Source: Symsagittifera roscoffensis (lineage: Eukaryota > Xenacoelomorpha > Acoela > Convolutidae). From it: a stretch of DNA of 64,000 bases. Each line of letters starts with the position of its first letter. The first letter of the stretch is position 1. The stretch covers positions 31,920,141 to 31,984,140 of the forward strand of contig NC_087071.1 of the NCBI RefSeq assembly GCF_963678635.1. The letters run 5' to 3'. The position numbers were made by a program, and so were the translations under genes. Below are positions 1-9,800 of the stretch, one piece after another. Below the pieces are notes generated by a model. It searched no databases. It was not told the DNA's origin and saw only the letters and a program-made list of their open reading frames with translations.

Positions 1-8
1 TGACCTCG

Positions 9-3000
9 ATGCCGAAAGAAGTATTGTTGAGAACTTCGTTCACTGAATATGGAACATCGAATCAAAATCAAGCTACTGAGGAAGTCAGGATCAGGTCGAA
101 ATCTAGCTTCACGAGGAGAGTGCACTTCACGGATGCAAAAGAGGAATACGAGCCAAGCCCAGATTGTTCGTCCGTGGACGAGACAATGTCCGGGGAGTCT
201 GACACCTTCGAGCCAGTCAAGGACGTCTCCTCTGATGAGTCAGACACCTTTGAACCCGTGCAGGACGACTTGTCCGGGGAGAGGTTGACTAGACCACCTA
301 GGGGCAGAATTTTGTCCGGGGAGTCGGGTTCAAAGCGACCGATGGACAGAGTTTTGTCCGGGGAGTCGAGAAACATCTCAGACAACTTGGAATATGATGT
401 TGAGGAATCAGTCGACTCAAGTGGTGACTCGAGACCCCAGTCCTGGGACAACACGTCTGAAACAACTTCCAATTCCGATGTGTCAGAGATCGCAATCCAC
501 TCCTTGTTGGTAGACTGGAAGCAGCGTGGGCTGGACCGAGAAACACATCAGGATCCAGACAGGGACAGATACACCTCAGATGAAGAGGGCACTGTGGTAG
601 ATAATGCCGCAGACGAGCTCGAGCTGATAGCAGTTTCAAAACGCCCAACCAGATTGCTGCCACATGGTACGGTCGTCCGTACCAATCTGGAACCATCTGT
701 GCAAGAAGCGACGCCTTTGAAAAAGATATGGTGTGTCAAGTTGATGGACGATGCTCATGCTCCGGAGATAATGAGTGGGCAAATGGACGTGGTGAAGACG
801 TATTTGAAAGCCAGGTACAGGCTGTCGGATCTCCTGAGGGCTCAACGAAATGATAGAATGACGAGCAGTCTGAAAAGATGGATCGAGAATGGAGCACCTG
901 ACAAGGGAGACTTGGAAGAAGACAGCTACAAAATCCTGAAGCAGTTTTACCTGAAGAGAAAAGACTTGTTGTACCTGAATAAGGACGGAATCGTAGCCTG
1001 TAAGCGCAAGGAGGAGGACAAGGTCCTTTATAAATACAACTCAATAGTGTTACCACAGTTGTACCAGACTGAATTGCTCTTTCGCTCACATGATCAGATG
1101 GGACATCAAGGCGTGGACAAAGTGTATAACAGGATACAAAAACGATTCGAATGGCCGGGATTGAAGAAGGCTTGTGAGAAATGGATAGCCGCATGCCTGT
1201 CTTGTCAACAGGCAAAGGATCCCAGGAAACTAAGGTTCCCCCTACAGTCAATAGAATCGTCAGGTTTCAACGAAGTGGTGCAAATTGATCATCAGAAAAT
1301 CTGCATGACAGCAACGGGCTATAATCAGGTGCTGGTAATGATCGACCATTTTACGAAGTACGCGGAGGCAGCACCCTGCATGACAGCGTCGGCAGAAGAA
1401 ACATGCGATCATTTGATAAACGTGTGGATAGCAAGGCATGGCTGCCCCATCACGTTCCAATCGGACAATGGCAAAGCATTCGTAGGTGATCTCACGAAAG
1501 AGTTAATGAAAAGGTCGCAGGTAGCGCAGGCCCACTCGACCACTTATCACCCGCAAACGAATGGCCTAGTCGAGAGGCAGAATCGCACACTGGTATCCAT
1601 GTTGAGAGTCTACTGCTCACGCTATATGGATGACTGGGACAAGCACTTGCCGCAAGTGATGGGTGCTTACAACAGCACGGAGCATTCCACCACGGGAATA
1701 AGTCCGCATATGATGCTGACGGGTCATGAAAAAGCACTCCCGTTAACGTTCTTCTACCCTGAATATGAAGGGAAGAGGACAGCACCGCAAACGTACGTGC
1801 GGGACGTTATTAGAAGACAACAGGACCTCAATGACTTATGCAGGAGGAATACGCAACAGGCGCAAATTAGACAAAAAAGGAGGTTTGATAAAAGAACAGC
1901 CGATGCAAAAGCCTACTCAGTTGGCGATTACGTCTGGGTGTTCCAGGAAGTGGTTCCACCAAAAGGAACCAAGAAACTATTAAAGAAATGGCGTGGTCCA
2001 TTTCAGATAACAGAGGTGCATCAAGGAGGTCGTTTTTATCGGCTGAGCACCGGAAGAGCGGCTCATTACGAGAATATCAAACCACACAACGCCTCGTCCG
2101 AGGATTGGTGCATCCCAGCGGACATGCAAGAGGGAGACTATTTAATAGTGGATCCTGCTTGTGAAGTGAATGAAAGGGGTACTCGCGACAAGAACGACGG
2201 GAATGAGATGGTGGACAATTGTGATCTACCACTGGATCTCGAGTTGACTGAGCGAGTAGAGGTGGACGATGAAACTCTACCCTATGCCGAAGAAGACTGG
2301 GATTGCCCGGAACAAACCGAAATTGACAAAGGAATACAGCCTGACTTTCCGCTCACTATGGAGACACGCCAAAGTAAGAGGGGAAAAAACCAGAAGAAAT
2401 ACAATCCGTATGGCGAGGACTTCGTTGTAGACCGGATAGTAGTGAATGATGTCATAGACTCGCTGGTGGGGCTGGACGAAGTAGCAATGCTAGTAGAAAT
2501 CGACCTTGTGAACGATATGGATCAAGATTGGATCGACGATCGATCAGAACCGGAAGTGGAGTTCGAACCAGAAGCGGAACAGACTCATGAGCAAGAACTA
2601 ACAAACTTGCGCGTGCTCGAATGGCTCCACGATCTGCCGACAGATCCAAAAGAGACGATCCTGACGATTCAGGACGTCGACAGAGACGGCGTCAAATACA
2701 TCAGTCATGACAATACCGAGTCCAACTGGGTCGCCCCAGATGGTCCTCTACGTGTTCCACAATCCAACCTCGGTCTCCTAGACTTTGGGCGATCGACGGG
2801 GACGTCGATGGATATTTTTGTCCGGGGAGTGGGGGTAGGACTCACCCACACCGAAAATCTCATAATAAAAAAATTGAAATCGGCAAGGGAAACCGGAGAA
2901 CTAGAGACAGAGGGCGAGAATGCTAAGAAACCACCTTTTGGACGAATCTTTGAATCGTATTTTGATCTCCCGAACCACTATTCGAACAATATCGTTATAA

Positions 3001-3083
3001 CGGACAGCGATTTCATACTCACGGAACGCCATAGCGATAACTGCGGACGTAAGCTTCAAAACAGCACTAGCGGCCGACTTTAA
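9..3083 (+). CDS. Ty3-like pol C-terminal part: integrase
   Basis: This frame is open to the left edge, so the ATG at 9 is probably internal and the protein continues upstream. Residues 1-150 are an acidic linker with repeated LSGES and SDTFEPV motifs. From about residue 360 an H2C2 zinc-binding domain is visible (H-x4-H then C-x2-C in LSCQQ). The integrase catalytic triad is D427 (QIDHQ), D486 (QSDNG) and E522 (GLVERQN), with exactly 35 residues between the last two, as in retroviral-type integrases. An SH3-like part follows (VGDYVWVF, LKKWRGPF). A long acidic tail then runs on, ending out of frame with the macro domain that follows. The enzyme would insert element cDNA into host DNA. The frame is intact for 1024 codons, which suggests a fairly young copy. 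Confidence 0.93.
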   Translation: MPKEVLLRTSFTEYGTSNQNQATEEVRIRSKSSFTRRVHFTDAKEEYEPSPDCSSVDETMSGESDTFEPVKDVSSDESDTFEPVQDDLSGERLTRPPRGRILSGESGSKRPMDRVLSGESRNISDNLEYDVEESVDSSGDSRPQSWDNTSETTSNSDVSEIAIHSLLVDWKQRGLDRETHQDPDRDRYTSDEEGTVVDNAADELELIAVSKRPTRLLPHGTVVRTNLEPSVQEATPLKKIWCVKLMDDAHAPEIMSGQMDVVKTYLKARYRLSDLLRAQRNDRMTSSLKRWIENGAPDKGDLEEDSYKILKQFYLKRKDLLYLNKDGIVACKRKEEDKVLYKYNSIVLPQLYQTELLFRSHDQMGHQGVDKVYNRIQKRFEWPGLKKACEKWIAACLSCQQAKDPRKLRFPLQSIESSGFNEVVQIDHQKICMTATGYNQVLVMIDHFTKYAEAAPCMTASAEETCDHLINVWIARHGCPITFQSDNGKAFVGDLTKELMKRSQVAQAHSTTYHPQTNGLVERQNRTLVSMLRVYCSRYMDDWDKHLPQVMGAYNSTEHSTTGISPHMMLTGHEKALPLTFFYPEYEGKRTAPQTYVRDVIRRQQDLNDLCRRNTQQAQIRQKRRFDKRTADAKAYSVGDYVWVFQEVVPPKGTKKLLKKWRGPFQITEVHQGGRFYRLSTGRAAHYENIKPHNASSEDWCIPADMQEGDYLIVDPACEVNERGTRDKNDGNEMVDNCDLPLDLELTERVEVDDETLPYAEEDWDCPEQTEIDKGIQPDFPLTMETRQSKRGKNQKKYNPYGEDFVVDRIVVNDVIDSLVGLDEVAMLVEIDLVNDMDQDWIDDRSEPEVEFEPEAEQTHEQELTNLRVLEWLHDLPTDPKETILTIQDVDRDGVKYISHDNTESNWVAPDGPLRVPQSNLGLLDFGRSTGTSMDIFVRGVGVGLTHTENLIIKKLKSARETGELETEGENAKKPPFGRIFESYFDLPNHYSNNIVITDSDFILTERHSDNCGRKLQNSTSGRL
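183..366 (+). repeat. Four short repeats with core GTCCGGGGAG
   Basis: The 10-mer GTCCGGGGAG occurs four times here (about 187, 272, 314 and 356), encoding MSGE or LSGE. It recurs at about 2821 in a different codon phase (VRG) and at about 13463 in noncoding DNA. See the matching finding. Confidence 0.8.
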
Positions 3084-3429
3084 AAGAGAGTACAAGAATA
3101 TCGAGTTTTTGTGGAAACAGAGGCCGGGTGTAGGAGGAATGATAGCGTTGCCCCCTGTTGCATCACAGATACCAGGGAAATATTTGTGTTTTTTGGTTAC
3201 GAAAGCTACTGATAGGCAACACGTGAATCCGGAGAGCTTGGTATTGGCCTTGACTCGACTTAGGGATTTCCTGGTTGAGAGAGGTGTGACCTCTCTCTCG
3301 TTGCCAGTATACGATCCTAATAGGGGAAAGCTACATCCGAGAGAGTTGTACGCTCTTGTGCATGTGATATTTTCAGAGACTGACATAGAGGTTTACTTAC
3401 ATAAAAAATACTATCTGAGCATATGCTAA
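3001..3429 (+). pseudogene. Macro domain (TARG1-like) in +1 frame after pol
   Basis: After a stop at 2998-3000 this frame stays open to 3429 and reads as a macro domain: NAIAITADVS, then GVGGMIALPP, KYLCFLVTKAT, ALTRLRDFL, GVTSLSLPV and FSETDIEVYL. The order of strands and helices and the LVTK and SLSLP signatures match the TARG1/OARD1-type ADP-ribosyl hydrolase branch. The upstream pol frame should run into it but is displaced by one base between about 2998 and 3050, so one indel probably splits a former pol-macro fusion. The loop that normally carries GCG-x-D is replaced by YDPNRGKL, so ADP-ribose hydrolysis is doubtful even if the fold is kept. A separate short ORF starting at TTG 3109 is the less likely reading. 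Confidence 0.7.
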
Positions 3430-3871
3430 GAATTGCGCTCGGCGATAAGTGGTTTTTATTAAGTTGCTCGATAAGAATTAGAGTCAAGTTTTAGGTTAGG
3501 TTTTAGGTACAGTATTAGGGATCAGGTTTTTATATGATAGTATAGGTGTGTGATGTTTATGTGTTTATGTTATGTTATTGTTATGATATGTTTTATGTTT
3601 GTGTCATCAAGGTGACAGCGCTTATTCGTGCTACTCTGACAAAGATAAAGGTGGACGATCCACCTTGGTGCTAAATTTTAAATCAGAATTGTGAAGAGAA
3701 TTTCAATGGAGAGTTTTAAAGAATTGATTGATGTTACATCCTAAAATGATGGTTCTAAGTCGCGACCTGTTTTTTAGATCTTGATTGATCGAAAATTGTT
3801 TACTGAACACTGAATCAGAAGAGACAGAGAGAAATTACACGACACGACAAGAAGAATCAACACGAAAAGAA
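3430..3871 (+). other. Noncoding spacer between macro frame and giant ORF
   Basis: The spacer is 442 bp, rich in T and G, with short GTTATG/TTTATG repeats near 3540-3600. I see no LTR, splice signal or ORF that I can support. A short imperfect hairpin (GTGGACGATCCACC) lies at about 3651. How the downstream ORF is expressed (internal promoter, splicing or reinitiation) is not visible. Confidence 0.6.
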
Positions 3872-6800
3872 ATGGGTGACACTAACGAACTCATGGAATT
3901 CCTCTCAGCGAGTCTAGGAGCGACTCTAGACGAGATCTATCAGCGGCTGATCGATTGTGATTTTACACGAGAAGACCCGGGGTTGGCGATGTTTGTGGTC
4001 GCACTCCTCAATGCACTGGGAAGAGAGGGTCGAGGGAATCGCCCTACAGAAGTCGTGTTGATGTTGGCCTTCGGTGAGTCCGGGACCGCCGAGAGAGGCC
4101 GAAACCGATTGATGAGATGGAGGCGCGGAGAAATGTCTGGCCACGACCTGGCTCGTGAGCCAGGACTAGGTGAGCAAAGGGACCACCGGCTAGGTGAGAT
4201 GCCCTTGCCCGTCCAACCTGCGCAGCCACTCATTGGAGCGAAGAGACAACGTGATGGGCCAGGCCCGTCACACTCTGTCGACTCTCCAACAGCTGCTCCT
4301 CCCCTAAAGAGAGTGAGAGTGAGCGAGATAGAGATCCAGACGTCGGAGACGATTGAGACACTGGAGAAGAAGGAGAGAGATCAGAGTGAGCTGTGTGCCA
4401 AACTTCAGGAGTACAGGGCCATAGCTCGGGAGAGAGACGAATGGAAAAAGAAATTTGAAGATCTGCAGGTGGCCTACAAGGAGGATGAGATAAAGCACCT
4501 GAAGGAGCTGTATATGGCGAAGGTGAGCCAAGTGTCACCGGAAATCCTGGCGAGCATGAGGTCCTCGGAGGGATCTAACGACACACGCCCCAGGACAACC
4601 ACGCAGGAGCTGTGCGCATCGAGAGGACCTGAGGTTCTGGATTTGCGTGCATCAAGGGGGCCCGAGGCTCCTCAGCAGACACGACCGTCTGCTTCGAGTC
4701 AGAGGTTTACGATACCAGACCCTTCTGACACCTATCTAGCTCCTCAATTTCAGGAATCATTTAACCAAGTGGCCAGAGCCGCGATGGATGAGATCAACAG
4801 AGGCACTGAGCGGACACTGGCTAGGATCGTTCCTTCCCAGCGTCGTGATCATTCATCAAATAGCTCGGAGCGAGCAACCCGCACGATAGCGTGTTCTGCG
4901 CCTGGTGGAGTCTTTGAGAAGTCTCGCGTGGTAGACATCAGGAAGAATCTGATGGCACGTCATCAGTTCACGCAAGTGCCAGCCGAGCATCCTCGAGCCT
5001 GCCTGAATGACATGAGCTGGAACCCCGCCACGAACGACCAAGTAATTCCCCCAGGGAGTCGCCATTTGATCATTGGAGACAGTTTGGTGAGAGATCTGAA
5101 TGAGATCTTCGTCTATGGTCATACTACCATTCTGTCCTTTGGAGGAGCCTCAGTGGCTCAAGTCATCAAAATGATGGAGTTCCAGAGCGAGGATCATTTG
5201 GATACATTAATAATAATGCTGGGGACCAATGACGTCTCGAGAGCCCCCGTGACTCCGGAGAATAAGTGGGAACCTCTATTGGTGTGCCTATTGAACGAAT
5301 TGAAAGAAAAGTATAGACCCAAGCTCGTGATCCTGTGTACGATACCACCAAATCCTTTGGTGGGCACTATAGCTGCAGATTTCATGAATGGCAACGTGAC
5401 GCGGTGGAATGAAATGACCCGCAGTCTGGTGAGAAACAACCCTGGCGAGTTGCGACTCCTGGATCTCGAAAATATGCTGCGCATGACTGACCACATCGCG
5501 ATCACTAAAGGTGGAGTGCACTTCAATACCCAACGAGGGAGGCATTGGATTAATGATGTGTTTCAGACGCAATTGAGGGAAGCGGAGCAAGAGTCGAGGG
5601 CGACCGGTTCTTTGGCTCGGACCAATTTGACCGGAGGGAGTAGAATAAGGGCAACTGTGCCCGAATCCCTCGCCAACCGTCTAGGGCCCTTGGCAACGGA
5701 GACGGTTGGAGCCGCAACCGTCGCTCCGAGCTCGAACGTGAGAGACAGGCTAGGGACTGCTCCTCCTCCCAGGCCGCAATCGATTGGAAGCCGACTCGGC
5801 AGATCGGTGGAACAGAACAACAGGAATAACTCCCAGACCGCGTCTAGGAGGAACGATTCGCCTGCCACGACAAATCCTGCTTCGACAGCAGGACCGTCTA
5901 CAAGTACCGTGCCAGCGGAGGGGATCGAATCAGGCAGCAGGCTGCTTTGGAATAGATCAGATCCTAGTCATTGGGGTCAGTATAAGACGGACATGTCGGC
6001 GAAGTTGAATATGAATACCTTGACGTGTCGGGAGGATGCGATGAGAATGACTGGCGGTGAAAGTCCCACAGTGTCGCGACTTTATCGGATACCGGGCGTG
6101 GACTGGCTGCTAGCAGAACAGGAGAAATTCAGCTCCTCGACCTCACTCCGACATGTAGACCTGGATGGATTACCTCATGACAATACCTTTGGACCTTTAA
6201 ACACCCGGTCGCTCACCGACGTTCGAGATAGGACCCGGGAAAGGACACCACCTGTGCGCAAGGGCAAGTTCCAGACGGAGAACAAGCCCAATAACAAACA
6301 TCACAAGATGTACAGACAATTCGCTAAACCACCCGGTCAGACGCCGGGCGAGTATTCGAGGGATTACCCCCGAACTACAACGGTGGTTGGAGACGATAAG
6401 AGATACGGGAACCTGAAGGCCCCAATAGGCGATGGCCTTTTTGCAGCTTATGACCCCTTGGACATGAAGGCTGCCAAATATCTGGTTGTGGCCGGCTCCG
6501 ATTATCTCTACACGCCCCGTTCTCTATTCTGGCCCGATGTGATTTTCTTAACGGCGCCTAAACTGGACTGGGGACAGGCGATAGGCATGATGATAAGTGT
6601 ACGGAGAGTGGTCAGCATGGAGCCGCAGGTAATAGTGGTTGCAGGCTCAAATGATCATCTACAAAGCAGAGGCTTATTGTCACGTCTGACGGATGGATCG
6701 ATCCCGAGTAACGAAGTTATAGGGGAGGCGATAATGACACTGCTCTCGGCGATGGCCGAGGTAGAGGCAGCAGCAAGACAACGTTTCACCATGAATGTGG

Positions 6801-9800
6801 TGAAGGTGATCTTCGTATTGTCACCAGGCTACGCTGCGTTGCCTGAACCCCTTCAATTTGTGTATACAATGGTCACGACGATAGCAGAGGGGATATTTAA
6901 CGTGATAATTCCTGCCCCAAACAGAGTGGTGGACCCGGACAATTACTATCCGTCCCGATCTGAGCTTCCCGCCGTTTGGGCTGACATCTCGAATGCCATA
7001 CAGGGGCTCAGAGATTGTAGCACAACTAGGTTGGTGCTAGATGAAGTTCTGGGGTTGGAGCTGTCCAACTTTGCAAGATTATTGAAGCTTAGACCAGGGG
7101 TAGATGACGATCATCTATTAGTACAACAGGTGGCTGATGATCTCTGGTTCAGACAGATGGATCAGGCAGAGAATGAGCAGGGAAGGATGATCAGAAAGAA
7201 CATGACGTCAGCAGAGGAGGACCTCATGGCAATGGCTTTGCGTACGAAGCCACACAACAATATATGGTTGTACCTGTCACCGAGGCTGTGCACCTTGGGT
7301 GAGGACGCGTTTGAACATGCGCCGGCAATAATTAAAGAGATACATGCGTATCTGAAGACTCTACTTAATGCCCGGGAGTTGGCTGGAGGCAAGATGCTAA
7401 AACTAATGCAAGACGTAAACACGATGTCGCTGGATAAGTTCCAAGCTGACGTGCTGGCCACAAAGGCACAGTACGAACGATCAGATGCTATCTTGGGTGG
7501 AATGGGAGTGGGATGGACGCCATCTTTCCTATCGACGTGCTATCCGAGGGCATCTAGGAACCTGATCGCGAGTTTCGTCAAAGACATCAGGAAGTTGTCG
7601 ATTGGCCTGGTGCTAGCCTTATACGTGACATTTGGTCATGAAAACTTTGTGAAAGGACCGGCAAACCTCTTCACCCAAGCATTGGCCGATTTAAGATTGG
7701 ATGGACTCCTGACTCTGATTGCCATGACCTATGGTCGACTGGGAGACTTGCTTGTGCTATTGCGTTACCCTGAACAACTACAGGGACCCAGTCGTGAGTT
7801 CAATGCACGGTTAGAAACTGCCTCGCTCAAGAAGATGAAAGACTGGAGGACTCTCCTACTTCAATACCTCTTGCAACAAAACAGAAGCGTCACAGGAGAG
7901 GACAAAGTGGCGACGAACGCAAGCGAATGTAAGCAGTATTGTGGCATGCCCTTACTAACAGACTTAGCTGTTATGATGCGGATTGATCCGTTGGCTCTGG
8001 TCCACGGACTGAGGGAATTCGTCACAGTGGTGTATGGACCGGTGATGTCCTTTGCGTTCCCGGATGTGCAAGTTAAAGCGTACAGGAATTCAGTGTTGTA
8101 CGTCAACCTGGTCTCAGTAGTGGATTGTTCCGTGCTGAATTGGGTAGAGCAGAGTGAACTGAGAAAGCTGGCTAGCGATGATAGGCTATTCGGAAGAATA
8201 GCAGAGCCAGGTTGGGTGTTGATGGACTTCAACAACCACTTCAAATACCGAATGGGCCGTGAGGATCTTTCCCACATCCAGTTTAACCCAAAACTCTGGA
8301 ATTTGAGACCAGTGGTGAAAGATACAGGAGAGGCTGTGGTAGTACCTCAATTGCCGGGAGCCTATGCCCATGCGAGAGAGAATCAACAAACATGGCTTCC
8401 TGGGTCCAGGCCGCTGCCGGACCAATGCCATCGATATCCACCGATAAGGAGGATGTTGTTGGGAGTCACATCTCCCATCATTGCCCCTCGTATCGGAGCA
8501 GCTCGTGACGCGGAGAAGAGAATGCTGAAGTGGAGTGGAGGGATGGAGCCGCGCTTCATCAGCTGGAACGCTGCCGCTGCGCATATGTTTGACTTCTCAT
8601 TCCCCGATGCCTGGAGCAGGAAAAAGATCAAGGCACTACCCTCCAGGAGACCAGAGGTCTCGGCTGAAACTTGGAACGAAGTATATTCTTCAGCGGATGA
8701 CTTATCGAGACTGAAGTGGTCAGGAGAAGCGAAAGTGGTGATGCTGGAGGTGGCAAGTGAGAGCAGAGGTGGCTCATATATAACGATAGAGGACCTGGCC
8801 CCACACGGCGAGGAGTTGGTAGAGTTCCTGGTCGATGATGAATTGTTTTATCATGCAGGAGACATGGCCGTACCGGCTCGGCCGGATTCGGGCACAGACG
8901 CGCGACAAGGACCCTCGGGACCTAGGCCGAAACCTGATGCGGACGACGATGAATTGATGGATCAGGACGATAACGATGATGGGACCGGAAGTAAGACGGA
9001 GAAACCGGGAGAGACCGATCTAGGAGCGTTGGAAAGGGACTTGCTAGAGTACCGGTTCAGTGAAGACGACGATGGGGAAGTCGATGGGAGTTTATTGCTA
9101 ATGGCACCATCGTCCTTCATGTCTCCTACAAAGGAGGCGTCGGCCGATCTATCTCCGATAGACCCAATAAGCCAGGCTAGAGAGTGCCGAAGCAGGGATC
9201 CGCAGAAACTGCTTTATGAATCACCAAGGAGGAGGAAAATCGAAGAGTCAATGAAGATATCGTTCCTCAGCACATTACCAGAAGAAGAATGGGAAAGATA
9301 TCAAATGGAGTTGGAAGGCAAGACAGGAGCAATCTGGAGCCGAGTAAACTTCATGGAGAAATCTTGGGACGTGATAAGGCGATATGGGACGCAGTCCATA
9401 ATGAAGGTGGGATTGAACCAACCCATCATGCGTGAGGTCCTGGAAAAAATAGTGAGCTCCATGGAGTCGGATGTTCTGACCGAGTCAGTAACAGAAGACA
9501 GTGCCGATGATCAGCATGTTGCAAAGAAATTACCTGTCAGACGAGCCAGAAAAGGGCTGAAGCGACTAAAAGGGAGAACAGGAAGTCGAGCCATGAACCC
9601 GAGAGTGGTGAAGTCAAGAGCCAACGCAGTGGTGACCTCTTTAACGAGCGCAGGTCGTTCAGGAGAGAGCGGGCAGGGAGATAGTACAACACTGACAGGG
9701 GGAGAAAAAGAGAATCTGATACCCCCTATGCTCTTGGCAGGTCTGACCGTAACCGCCACAAGGTCGAAGAAGACGGCGCGAACCCTGGCAGACACTAAGT

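Noticed and set aside
2990-3060. Programmed ribosomal frameshift joining pol and macro frames
   Set aside because: No slippery heptamer plus pseudoknot that I can recognise; a simple indel explains the shift.
3109-3429. Macro domain as a separate small gene starting at TTG 3109
   Set aside because: Macro-domain residues already appear in this frame from about 3020, before 3109, so it is a broken fusion to pol.
3785-3871. TTG start of the giant ORF at 3785
   Set aside because: No ATG before 3872 in frame; animal translation from TTG is unlikely, so MGDTNEL at 3872 is chosen.
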